64,000 nt of DNA from Gymnopus androsaceus JB14 (Eukaryota > Basidiomycota > Agaricomycetes > Agaricales > Omphalotaceae). This document shows, one piece after another, positions 10,418-20,688 of this stretch. The notes under the pieces were generated by a model. That model did no database searches and was not told the origin of the DNA. It saw only the letters and a program-made list of their open reading frames with translations. How positions within the stretch are numbered: position 1 is the stretch's first letter; each line of letters opens with the position of its first letter. Location of the stretch: contig ML769662.1 in NCBI GenBank assembly GCA_009733575.1, positions 22,591 to 86,590 of the forward strand, given 5' to 3'. A program made the translations under genes and the position numbers.

Positions 10418-13400
10418 ATGGCGAAATCAAAGACCCTGACGCCGCAGGAAATCTATCGCGCCAAAAAGCAACAGGAAGAGCAGGAACGGCTGTCTTTACT
10501 GCCTCCTGGCCTCATCAACCATGGCAATACTTGCTTCATGAATTCTGTATTACAGGGTGTATGTATTTTGGCTTTCCGGAGAGAGATATATACTCATTTC
10601 TTTCAATCTAGCTGATAGCAACTCGTCTCCTATCCCAATTAATTCATTTCGAACCCATACCGGAACAAGTCCAAAGACATTCCAGCGCTCTCCTTGCCTC
10701 CCAAAGATCACCTCTACTCACGAATGGCCACCAACTGGCCGGTATCTACGATCAGAAATGGGTCAATTCGATGCCTATCGGAGACGTGTTCATCGGTGTA
10801 ATGTATCGCGCTTGGGAGGCCCAGCGACTACGGAAACGGGAGAGTCAGAGTCCTCGGTGAGTCAGAAACCATCTATCGAACTACAGTCACTTAATTCTAT
10901 ACCTCCAGACAGCTACTCGCTACGCTAGGGCGTAAATATGACCAATACCAGGACTTTGCGCAGCAAGATGCCCATGAATTCCTGCGCATACTGCTGGATG
11001 CGATGCGGATGGAGGAATTCGATGTACGTGTCCTTATATTCAACCTTTGCTTGGCACTAGCTCACACAAGGAAGCGCAGGTAATCAAGAAACGCCAACCG
11101 CCTCCTCCAACTGACAAACGCAAAGTTCGGCGGCGCACGACAATCACACCCGCAAATATCCATTCCTCCAGCAATGAAACACAACAAGATCAATCTACAC
11201 AGCTCATGTCCTTGTCCGACATGCTCTTCGGTGGTCAGCTCACCAGCATCCTCGTTTGCCAAAAGTGCAAACACGTCTCCCAAACGTACGAGGACTTTAA
11301 CGATCTGAGTCTGAGCATAAAAGCCGAGGATTATGCAAAGGAGAAAAAGCGAGATAGACTGAAGAAGCTGGCACGGAAAATGGGAATGGGAGGCGGGAAA
11401 GCTAAACGGGCCCTGAAGTTCCCGTCTCCCCGGATCTTCCGATTGTATCACCCCCATTACCCCCGAATCCCCCAGCTTCAGCTTCAATCCGGCCTGCACT
11501 CAACCTTGAGGTGCAGAAATCTTCCGACTCTGATGTACCTGGAAGTACAGGCATACGGGCTTCCTCTGTTCCTCCTACTCCAAAAATTACCGAACATGAG
11601 CCGATATTCTCTCCCGATGGAAACCGTAGGAGGAGCTTGGATGGCTTGACCAATGGGACTACGGATACAGTAACTTCCGACGACGAAGACGACCCTATAG
11701 TCATCGAAGTGGCTGCAGACGGCGAATCTCCGGTGAAACCGTTACCTTCTCCCCCTGGTCTCACTACTCCAGACGAGAAACGCATAGAATTTGTAGACGC
11801 TCCCAAGGTTGAACGATCTGATAAGGGGAAAGACAAGGACGGTTGGGCACGTATTGGACGAAGGATCAGTATGTCGGTCGGGATAGGGAAGGGTAACAGC
11901 AAAGAGAAAGGGAAGGAAAAGGAAAAAGAGAGAACTTCCCGTTCCAGAACTCGCGCTAGTGTTGACATGAGTAGACCGAGTGTAGACCGTGCTCGATCTC
12001 CTCTCAACTCTACCTCGGAGTCTCTCCAACCAGAGATTCGCCTTTCTCGTCCCTCGCTGTCACCAGAGAGGCCCCAATCAACTCCACCTATGTTTCTCAA
12101 GCGCGCGCTCACATCTCAGGAGCTGGTAACGCCCAAGTCGAAATCACGGCCCCAATCTCTATCACGCAGTCCAACAAATCACGTCGCGTCAGACAACATA
12201 CCTATACCTAAATTACCGTTCGTCCAACGGTCAAAGTCACCTAAACCGCCCAAACCTTCGAAGGCCGAAGAGGACTACCTTCGAGCGATTCTGGCTGACG
12301 TGAACGCTACTCCCGTATCCGGCGCCAATCCTTTCGATTTCTTCGCCAACTGGCATCACCTATCGAACGATGACGCCCAGACATCCTCAGCACAACCTGC
12401 CCCGGCCTCATCGCCATCAGGTTCTATACCTTCTCCTAGTCCTGGGAGTGCATGGCTTGCGAAACTAGGACAGCTGCCTTTAGCAGGGGTGGAGGAATGT
12501 TTGAGGATGTTTACTGCTGTTGAAGTGTTGGACGGAGAAAACATGGTCGGATGTAGACGGTGTTGGAAGCTGGCGAACGGGTGGTATGAAGAGAAAGGCA
12601 AAAGAAAGGAGGAAAAGTTGAGCCGTGGCAAGATAAGGGAAGAGGAAGAGGAGGATGACGGAGACGACAGCGAGGAAGATGATGACAATGGAGAGCGTGA
12701 TAGTGAAAGCGAGGATGCAGCTCTTGCTGGAGGGAGCTCCGGAAAGCCCTCATCTGCTCCTCCCAACCCTGCTCATATTTCCTCGTTCTCATCCCCGACG
12801 CTTGGCTTGTATGCTCATGAAAACCCCAGCGACGCCTTCTCTGTCTTTTCCTCCCCGCCGAACGTTGCTGGAACTTCTCATTCTCGTTCTCCATCCGTTG
12901 TTTCCGAAGTTGTCCCTGATCCCAATAGCCAGCAAGATGAGCCTCCGACAGGCTCTCCCAAAGTCCCTCCACCTATACCCTCAATATGCACCACAGAAAT
13001 AGATCTCGACAGTTCCGTGCTTACAGCTAGGCCTGAAGATGCAGGTTTTGCAAAGACAGTTAACGGCGCTACTTCTGAGGATTCAAATGAGTCAAATGAG
13101 TCCCTGCTCTCTGTGCCCCTTGTGGGACAACATTTGGAATCAGATACTAGTGCCTCCAGCGTAACGGATTATAGCTCTGATGGCAGGGAAAGCGATACGT
13201 CGGTGAGCACTGCGACATCTGCGCTGGCTTCAGGTCTGTCTGTCGAATCCCTGGCGGAAACTTCGACAACGGATCCTTCCACACCGAGTGCAACGTCATT
13301 TTTAACAAATGGCACTAATGGAATCCAGCGTTCATCTTCTGATGCACCATCCGCACCTTTACAACCTTCACCGGCGAAGAAGAAGACCAAAGCCCCGAAA

Positions 13401-13933
13401 CCCGTCATCATGCGTCCCGCATACAAACGCTACCTCGTCGCCACTCCCCCTCCCATCCTCGTCATTCATCTGAAACGGTTCCAACAAATCAACAAGAACC
13501 CCATCATGTCGTTTTCGAGCGGGTTCAAGAAGCTCGAGGATTATGTGGCGTTTCCCGAGTATTTTGACTTGACGCCGTTTCTTGCGCCGAAGAAGGAAGA
13601 TTTTGGATTGGGGAAGGGCGCTAGAGATGATGTGAAGGAACGTTGCATGTACCGACTCTACGCTGTGGTGGTGCACATAGGTAACATGGTGAGTTTTGTG
13701 AACTTTACAATGGTAGCATGATTTTAAAGGACCTTTTTCAGCTCGGGGGACATTACATCTCCTATACTGCCCTACCGGATATGCCCACCCAAGCTGATTC
13801 GGCAAGTCCACCGCCATCGCCAGCTAATGGACGTAGACAGTGGGCTTATATATCTGATACTGTTGTTCGGCTCACCACTCTCGAAGAAGTGCTTAAAGCC
13901 AAGGCGTACATTTGTATGTATGAACGTATATAA
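10418..13933 (+). CDS. Ubiquitin carboxyl-terminal hydrolase (USP/UBP family)
   Basis: Cysteine protease that removes ubiquitin. Exons 10418-10558, 10612-10856, 10909-11023, 11080-13688 and 13742-13933. Cys box GLINHGNTCFMNSVLQ is at about residues 33-48; QQDAHEFLRILLDAM and a zinc-ribbon pair (LVCQKCKH, later VGCRRCWK) follow. PILVIHLKRF opens the C-terminal catalytic half and LGGHYISYTA holds the active-site His; the gene ends WAYISDTVVRLTTLEEVLKAKAYICMYE. The zinc-ribbon Cys pairs are separated by a long low-complexity Ser/Pro and acidic insert, as in UBP16-like fungal enzymes. At about 11408 (after KMGMGGGKAK) the frame must shift by one base; adding one base makes the total exactly 1,101 codons including stop. 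Otherwise intact. Confidence 0.87.
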
Positions 13934-14095
13934 CTACTATAGCCTGGTGGCTAGTTTGCGCGTTAAATTATTGTTTACTGTTTTCGTGCGGACTGTAGCT
14001 AATGTAATTACGCGTTATATCTATAACTCTTGTAGACAGAAATAAATGTATCTATGTATTACAAGCCTTGGTATCCTTAGCCTATATAATTTTTA

Positions 14096-14101
14096 TGACT
14101 C
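14096..14101 (+). promoter_or_regulatory. Gcn4/CPC1-type TGACTC core upstream of ILV5
   Basis: TGACTC about 105 bp before the ILV5 start, next to a CTATATAAT box at about 14082. The next 50 bp carry several CGGACTC/GAGTCCG words. Binding is inferred from the pathway. Confidence 0.4.
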
Positions 14102-14166
14102 GGACAATCGGGACAGTCGGACTCTGGTCGGACTCAAGAGTCCGAATTTTAGTTTAAATAGATAGC

Positions 14167-14174
14167 GGCGCTAA
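14167..14174 (+). promoter_or_regulatory. GGCGCTAA promoter word upstream of ILV5
   Basis: AGCGGCGCTAACTTTT, 31 bp before the ILV5 start, followed by a pyrimidine run. Same family of words as at 2841 and 10262. Confidence 0.35.
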
Positions 14175-14204
14175 CTTTTTTTTTCCAGCTTCACTCCCTC
14201 CACC

Positions 14205-15789
14205 ATGGCATCCCTCGCATCTCGTCCTGCATCCCAAGCCCTGCGTAACGCTATTCGTCGTCGCGCTCCCCGCGCTGTTTCAGCAGTAACGAAACCCCAA
14301 GCTGCATCTTACTCTCTTTTGGCGAAAGCTGCAAAAATTACCCCAAAATCTTCCATTGAGGTTCGTGTTTGGACTTCTATTTTACCGTTATGTTCTTGCT
14401 AATCTTTAATTTACGTTCTTGCTTCTATTAGGGAGCTCGTGGAATTAAGACTCTGGACTTTGCTGGAACAAAGGAGGTCGTGTATGAGCGAAGTGACTGG
14501 CCGTTGGCAAAACTCCAGGATTATTTCAAAAACGACACTCTTGCTCTTATTGGGTACGGGTCGCAGGGCCATGGTCAAGGCTTGAACGCTCGCGACAATG
14601 GGCTCAACGTTATTGTTGGTGTCCGAAAAGACGGAGAGAGTTGGAAGCAGGCCATCGAAGATGGTTGGGTACGAGTCATTTCTGCATTTCAAATCTGAAC
14701 GTATTCAAACTTATTTACAGGTGCCTGGTGAAACTCTTTTCCCTATTGAAGAAGCCATTAAGAAGGGAACTATCATCATGAACCTTCTTTCTGACGCTGC
14801 GCAATCTCAGACCTGGCCTGAGGTTGCTCCCCTCATCACGAAAGGGAAGACACTGTACTTCTCCCATGGTTTCTCTGTTGTCTACAAAGAAGACACCAAG
14901 GTCATTCCTCCCACTGACGTTGATGTCATTCTTGTTGCACCCAAGGGTTCTGGCCGTACCGTCCGTACTCTCTTTAAGGAGGGACGTGGAATCAACTCTT
15001 CCGTCGCTGTCTTCCAGGACGTGACTGGCAAGGCCAAGGAGAAGGCCATTGCTCTTGGTGTTGGTATCGGTTCCGGCTACATGTACGACACTACCTTTGA
15101 GAAAGAGGTTTACTCTGATCTCTACGGTGAACGTGGTGTGGTAAGTGATGTTGTATGTTTTAACGATTCGGAATCTGACCTGTTGCTTTTTCTACAGCTT
15201 ATGGGAGCTATCCGTAAGTCTTGCCTTTCATTTAATGGTCCCCGGAATGTAACATTTATTTTATTCAGAGGGATTGTTCCTTGCTCAATACCAAGTCCTT
15301 CGTAAAAATGGCCACACTCCCTCAGAAGCTTTCAACGAAACCGTCGAAGAAGCTACACAATCTCTCTATCCCTTGATCGGTGCGAAAGGGTAAGTGATAT
15401 ACATAATCTTGAGTTCTGAACAAATCGCTTACTCTTTTTTTCTCGACGCGTCATAGAATGGACTACATGTACAACGCGTGCTCAACGACTGCTCGTCGTG
15501 GTGCTCTTGACTGGGCACCCATCTTCGAAAAAGCCAATGTGCCCATCTTCGAGCAGCTGTACGAGAGCGTGAAGAACGGCACCGAAACCCGCAAGTCGCT
15601 TGAGTTCAACGGAAGGTCAACGTACAGGAAAGATCTTGCGGCGGAGCTTGAGGTCATCAACAACCAGGAGATCTGGCGTGCAGGTAAAGTACTACGCTTG
15701 TTGCATGGAACGATGATTCCTGATGTTTATAACTCTTAGGCAAAACTGTTCGATCACTGCGCCCTGACTACAAGCCCGAGTCGGAATGA
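14205..15789 (+). CDS. ILV5: Ketol-acid reductoisomerase (ILV5), mitochondrial
   Basis: NADPH- and Mg-dependent second step of valine/isoleucine synthesis. Seven exons: 14205-14360, 14432-14668, 14721-15140, 15198-15213 (16 nt), 15269-15389, 15457-15683 and 15740-15789, total 408 codons, the fungal length. The first 45 residues are Ala/Arg/Ser-rich without acidic residues, a mitochondrial targeting peptide. NADPH site: [18 protein letters not shown]. Metal/substrate residues lie in the C-terminal knotted domain: [49 protein letters not shown]. All introns are GT-AG of 52-71 bp. Intact, with well-spaced conserved blocks. Confidence 0.95.
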
Positions 15790-16255
15790 AGTGTCCGTGC
15801 AGAGGATAATTTCCAAATAAAAAAACGCGCTTAGTTGTACTTCGAGTTAAATACGATGCGCTCTTTCTGTGCCATTCGTATAACAGCTCTAATGAGGTAT
15901 ATATTACCAACAATATGAATATAAACAATGCTATAGGAAGGAACCTTTCCTAATTAGATGCTGAAGTGAACTCTCAGCATATCAGACTTGTCAGACTAGT
16001 CAGACTTGTCACACCTAGGCAGAAACTTCGAGTGAGATGCTTCTCTTGTCGGAAGTAGGTGGGCGGCAACTTCAATATGCTGAATAGCGCTGGTACTTCA
16101 TGAGAAACGCGTATACGCGTCGCGTACTACTCAAGGTAGGAGAAAAGTTGCATGAAACGCCTTCCAACCCAACATACAATTTCAAGATCAAGCTCTGGTG
16201 CAACGGGAAGAGAAGTTCATTCAAGTTCACCACATAATACTAGGCTAGTATCCCT
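15790..16255. other. Intergenic with short repeats and a palindrome
   Basis: Holds three near-copies of TCAGACTTGT (about 15978-16008) and the perfect 14-bp palindrome ACGCGTATACGCGT (16107-16120). From about 16089 it matches the 3' flank of the other reductase copies (32700-32890, 35730-35890). No gene recognised. Confidence 0.5.
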
Positions 16256-17513
16256 TCAAGCCACGGTATAAACCAGCTTCTCCCTACTATACTTCCCATC
16301 TCTCATGATCTCAAGACCCTCATGGATCTGCTCCAGCCCACCCTGCATGTGTCTCAAACGCTGAGTATTGAACCTGGGACTTCCCTCGCCCTCCTTCCAG
16401 TTCTCTAGGATGCAAGGCATGTATTCGGAAACGTATTCCAACGCGGCGGCCTTGTCTCGAGGCATGGCAGGTAACTCGAGAAAACCGCCAAATGTTAGAG
16501 CAGACCCAATTTCGGTGTAGACGAGGATGAATTCTACATGGACGTCTTTGCGGCGGTTTCTGGTCGTTTCGGGTACCAGAAGAGCCGTGATAATGTTACC
16601 TCCACGAGAAGCAGACATAGCGTCCTAGATCAATGGAGTAGGTGTGGATTCAAGGAAATCAAGAAATCATACTCACGACACACGCGTCCGTGCTTCCCTT
16701 TTCACAAGCCGTATCCAATCCGTAAATGATACCTTCCTCACCAGCGGTAGCCTGGATCTGCTTCGTTACATCCGGAGCTTTGTAGTCAAAGCAAGCCTCT
16801 GCACCGAGAGCCTTGAGCTCTTCATGTGCCGCTACACTCGCCGTCACAAAAACTTTCAAACCTGAGAGTACCGCAAGTTGTACAGCGTGGTGCCCGACGG
16901 CGGTAGATCCACCCCAAATTAGGATGGATTCGCGTTTGGGGTTTGGGCTAAGGGGTTTGGGGATGTTCAGACGCATGTAGAAGGCTTGGACAGCGGTAAG
17001 GTGAGGGATAGGGAAGGACGCGGCTTCTTCGTAGGACATAGACTTGGGAAGTTTGAAGCAAACAGCTGCGACGAAACGCACATATTCCGAGTAAGCACCA
17101 TTATCGGTTTGGAACGAGCCTCCAAAACTGTTCATGTTTATGACTTGAGAAATGAAAGCACAAACATGAAGAAGGAGCTCACGTAAATCCAGAGGCACGA
17201 TCGCCTACTTGCAAGTGCTTTACAGCGGAGCCAACTTTGACTACATCGCCTGCAGCATCACAACCAGCGATAGTTCCAGGTTTTCCGCGCGGTCCTATAG
17301 CATGTTTCCAGTGGGATTCAACCCAACTGCACGAACAAGGATCTGGTAAATGAGATTAGTATGAGAGCAATGAAGTTGAAGGCCACCTACGATGATCTGA
17401 TCTTCAGGAAGGTTCTTCACCAAATCCTGTGATGCAAAAGGAATCTCGATGACCTTGACGGTCTTGTCCGACTGGATCTGGAGTGCTTTAATAGTTTCGG
17501 GTAAGGAGGCCAT
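16256..17513 (-). pseudogene. LovC/ToxD-like enoyl reductase, copy A (4-bp deletion)
   Basis: One of five copies of a medium-chain reductase gene with a GroES-like N domain and a Rossmann domain. Start 17513 (MASLPETIKALQ...). Four exons as in the intact copies at 27411 and 51467. In exon 2 the sequence LNPTDWKH of the others has lost 4 bp near 17310, giving LNPTGNML and a stop, so the enzyme is truncated to about 60 residues. Exons 3 and 4 remain open (cofactor loop IWGGSTAVGHHAVQLA; HMQGGLEQIHEGLEIMRDGK). Closest protein types are trans-acting enoyl reductases and quinone reductases without structural zinc ligands. Substrate unknown. Confidence 0.8.
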
Positions 17514-17853
17514 TGATGATAATTAGAGGGCATTCGAAAGAAGGTCTTTTTAAATTGTAGTTAGAATAAATTAAGAATAACAATCGTCCAGTAATGACTG
17601 AGCTGTGACCGAAGCCATTACAAAGCTCGCAAGTATCGATTGGTAACCAGCGAACGCTAGATGTGCCATCAGGATACCGCGCCCACAATGATAGACGTCA
17701 GACGTTCCTCCAGCATCGAGAGATTCCAGTCGCTGAGCGCTGGGCACTTCCTTGAGAGCCTGAACAGAACCGATTGCGTCGGTTGTCAAGAATAGGACCG
17801 ATTTGGATGCAAGCATCGACAAACGATTTACTAGTGCGTTGGGTCGATGATAA

Positions 17854-17861
17854 TAAGCGCC
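17854..17861 (+). promoter_or_regulatory. TAAGCGCC word upstream of reductase copy A
   Basis: GATAATAAGCGCCTG, 340 bp upstream of the reductase start. The matching positions in copies B and C read AACAACCGCCTG or AACAAACCATCTG, so the word is lost there. Confidence 0.3.
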
Positions 17862-18257
17862 TGTTGGGACTGTACCATCATGGCATCTCGAGCTCCTTCT
17901 ATATATCTCTCACCTTCTGACACCTCACTTAGCGGGGAGCCACCTTTGAACTATGCGTTCTCCACCTATTGGTGTACCCGGATCCTTGTTCACTAAGATG
18001 TACGCTCGGGCCCGACAGTGCTTTGTCCTCACTGCTGTAAGGATATTTTAGTCTGGCGCTCTTGCCCCCAGTGCCCGTCAGTACACTGCTTCTGCAGATA
18101 CGATGTACCTCACCTTTCATCACCTCTCCGATGCCACTGCGGAGGCACTTGTCTCGCATGTGAACTGCATGTTGACTCAACTCGTTATAATTTTACTAGT
18201 AGTATTCAGGAAATCAAAGAAATAAAATGTCTGCAAACAACTTACAGATATTGATAT

Positions 18258-18324
18258 TTATTTAGTCTTACACTGTTTCTTATGCTCTGACCAGTGCAAT
18301 TTCTGGCACTGACTATCGCAATGT
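18258..18324 (-). pseudogene. Last exon of a MYND zinc-finger gene (remnant)
   Basis: Minus-strand codons after a CACAG acceptor give HCDSQCQKLHWSEHKKQCKTK and a stop at 18258, the second half of a MYND finger (C-x3-C-x7-H-x3-C). It is nearly identical to the last exon of the MYND gene ending at 29411. Homology stops at about 18375, so the rest of the gene is gone. Order and spacing relative to reductase A match reductase B and MYND-2. Confidence 0.75.
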
Positions 18325-18375
18325 CTGTGAATGGCCACAAGATTCACTGGTCGCATTCTTCTGTAATAATATCCA

Positions 18376-19350
18376 TCGCGTGGGGGAAATTAGCGGGAAC
18401 GAATGGGAATTTGGAGGTGGATTCTTGCGAAGTCTCGGAGACGACAGCATTTACCGATCGGCTTCGCGTGGAGACATGTAGTGAAGCTGATGTAGTGAAG
18501 CTGATGTAGTGGAGGCTGAGGAAGAGCTGTTCACGGGAATCAATTTCAAGATCACGGGCGCTTATTGTCTGCCTAACTTCAAGTCATATCTGACAGGACC
18601 TGGCCTCGGCTGCCCTTAAATGCTCTCAAGTTCAAAAAAAACCCCATAAGCTTTCAATGTGTTGCAATAGTGCACTATTTTAGATCAAATGAAGAAAGTC
18701 TCATCCAAGATTCTTTTACACTCGTCGCTACCATCACTGGTGTGCTCTGCCCTCCCGCCTAGATCTCTTTTTTTCCGCATGTTCCACGTTGCCTCTGTCG
18801 GCGATTCTCACTTCCGAGACCCTTGTCAGCTATAGCCAAGTTAGTTTTCCCGATCAAGCAGTCTGCTGTGCACCGTACGACGGCTGAATTATCTTGCTTG
18901 ATACCCTCCGGATTCAACAGGAGCTCGATTTCCCGCCTCAGCGATGCATTGCTGGCCCGGGAAACTCCAAAAATTCCATCGTAAAACAGTCTTTTTCTTT
19001 TTAATGTTGAAGCTATCATTCAGGCGTTCTAGTCGATGACTTTGACCACCGCACTAGTTCAAATCCTAGGACGTGTGGCAAGCTCCGCCCTCTGTAATAT
19101 CGGTAGGTTCGTTTGTTGACATCGCGGAATCAAGTCATGTTTTCGCTACTAGCAATGCTACCGACGGCGCTCGCGTCGTGAGTTCTGAGAACTCTTCATA
19201 CTCCGGCGCACAGTGAATGGTCGAGCTTGCAGTGTCGACGTGGCTCTCAGATGAGGGTTTCACCGTATCTTTCACTTCGATGTTTGATTCAAGGTGATGA
19301 AGCGCTATAGGATCATGAGTCCATTGGGTTTTACATAAATACATATCTAA
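18376..19350. other. Gene-poor stretch
   Basis: No supported gene. GGCGCTTA at 18557-18564 is another copy of the promoter word, with no recognised gene start nearby. Open frames on the minus strand at 18759-19019 have no recognised domain. Confidence 0.4.
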
Positions 19351-19655
19351 TAAATAAATCACAACGTAGTACAGGAATGTGCAAAAGCAATACTGACAAC
19401 GACGAGCAGCAAAACGAAAGTGATAAGAAAATACAACATACATACATATCAAATAAATAAATCACAGCGTCCAGCAATGTCCGAAAGCAATACTTACAAC
19501 GACGAGCAGCAAAACGCGAGCGACGGAAGATACAACATGATACAGTACATACATACCCAATAAATAAATCACAGTGACCAGCAATGTGAAAGCAATACTT
19601 ACAACGACGAGCAGTAAAACGAAAGCGACAGGAAAATACAAAATACAATCGTTAC
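19351..19655. repeat. Three tandem copies of a ~105-bp unit
   Basis: Copies start at about 19351, 19454 and 19561 with TAAATAAATCACA. Each holds AAGCAATACT(T/G)ACAACGACGAGCAG and ends with an ATACAACAT-like run. On the minus strand each unit reads GTTGTAAGTATTGC, a good splice-donor context. The array directly follows the stop of the C2H2 gene and would lie in its 3' UTR. Confidence 0.85.
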
Positions 19656-19669
19656 AGAGGCGTAAGAAT

Positions 19670-20509
19670 TCAAATACAGGAAGCAATGATTGATTCGTAC
19701 GAAGCTCGCTCAAGTTGGATTCGTGCGCGCCAGACCTGAATGACAGGGCATCTGGATTTTTTGTCATGGCGCCTCCAAGATTGATGGTATGAGAACTTGG
19801 CTTTACAATGCACGCAGGTATATGGCTTGTTCTTTTTGTGTTTAACTTCGATGTGATCTGGAATGAGTTTTGGTTAAACAAAAATAAAAACTAGAGGATG
19901 GTATTACTTACTTCTCAAACTCTGCTTGCTTCGAAGCTTCCCACCGCATTCTGGACAGTCGAAAAACCGGACTACTCTTTTCGATGACGGTGCGGTCTGC
20001 GAAAGTGATGACAGCACAGATCGTGAAGACTGGGTGAAGTTCGCAGGAGGAGGAGGTGCGAGGTTGTGCTGCGACGCAGTGAATTCCGCCACTTGTGCAA
20101 CCGAGCGCCACTGTAAACCTAGTTCAGACTTGGGAGAAAATGGGCTGAACATAGACAAAGGTGCGACCCATGCGATGCCATACTGTGATGGAGTTGGATC
20201 TACAGCTTGACCTAGTACTGGGCGATAATTCAGACTGGGTGTGATAAGTTGTGTTTCTATCATGTGCATTTACTCAGTCATCTGTCGAGTAGGAAAAAAT
20301 TACAAACCTTCCTGAGCCTTCCAATTGGGCTGCAATTGTCCAGAAAATTGTAATTGGATTCCGTCGTCGAAGTCGGGAAGAAGTAGCTCCAAATTGTCCA
20401 CTCCCTGGCCGGTCTGACTACTGACGGAACTTGAATCTTCAAAAAGATGGATGAAGAAGTGGTACTCACCCTCTATGCCATTCGGAAAGTAGACCGAAAC
20501 GCTGATCAT
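19670..20509 (-). CDS. Two-finger C2H2 zinc-finger protein
   Basis: Exons 20509-20308, 20256-19912 and 19857-19670 join to 244 codons. N half is acidic and Ser/Gln-rich (DNLELLLPDFDDGIQLQF), a likely activation-type region. C half has two C2H2 fingers: FFDCPECGGKLRSKQSLRNH...H and YTCVHCKAKFSYHQSWRRHDKKSRC; the second ends H-x5-C, a C2HC-like form. The finger pair is split by intron 19858-19911. Probably a DNA-binding regulator. An alternative longer model would add upstream exons from about 20688 encoding a half MYND finger (see next entry) through a very short 33-nt intron. Gene call good; start uncertain. Confidence 0.65.
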
Positions 20510-20586
20510 CGATGTCCGCGAATGAGTTGTTATACAAGCTGCCAGTAGGCATTAATGAAAGTTAACTATCAAATGCATTAAGAAGA

Positions 20587-20688
20587 TCAATACCTTGTAC
20601 TCTGGCAGCGGGTACACCTGGACCACATCGAAAAGGGGTTTCCACAATGGGTACAAGCTTGGTTGATCAAAGTCGGAATTTGCATCGA
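20587..20688 (-). other. Half MYND-like zinc motif, possible 5' exon of the C2H2 gene
   Basis: Minus-strand ATG at about 20688 opens MQIPTLINQACTHCGNPFS, followed by RCTRCQSTRY: the first four cysteines (C-x2-C, C-x2-C) of a MYND finger. A GT donor follows, and after a CTGGCAG acceptor a frame (SLYNNSFADIDDQRFGLL) runs toward the C2H2 gene. Either a fragment of the MYND family of this region or the real first exon of the neighbour. Confidence 0.45.

Noticed and set aside
12356..12972. Minus-strand frames of 136 and 153 codons inside the ubiquitin hydrolase
   Set aside because: Antisense to the acidic and Ser-rich insert; no domain.
18010..18254. Plus-strand Cys-rich frame (CPHCC...CPQCPSVHC) as a zinc-finger gene
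   Set aside because: The related copy at 29090-29300 loses the frame and the cysteines, and it lies in the reductase 5' flank; probably chance or debris.
18759..19019. Minus-strand frame of 86 codons as a retroelement fragment
   Set aside because: Only faint resemblance and no neighbouring gag/pol parts.
19030..19080. tRNA-like B-box words (AGTTCAAATCCTAGG) on the plus strand
   Set aside because: The T stem does not pair with a 7-base loop and I could not build an acceptor stem or anticodon arm.
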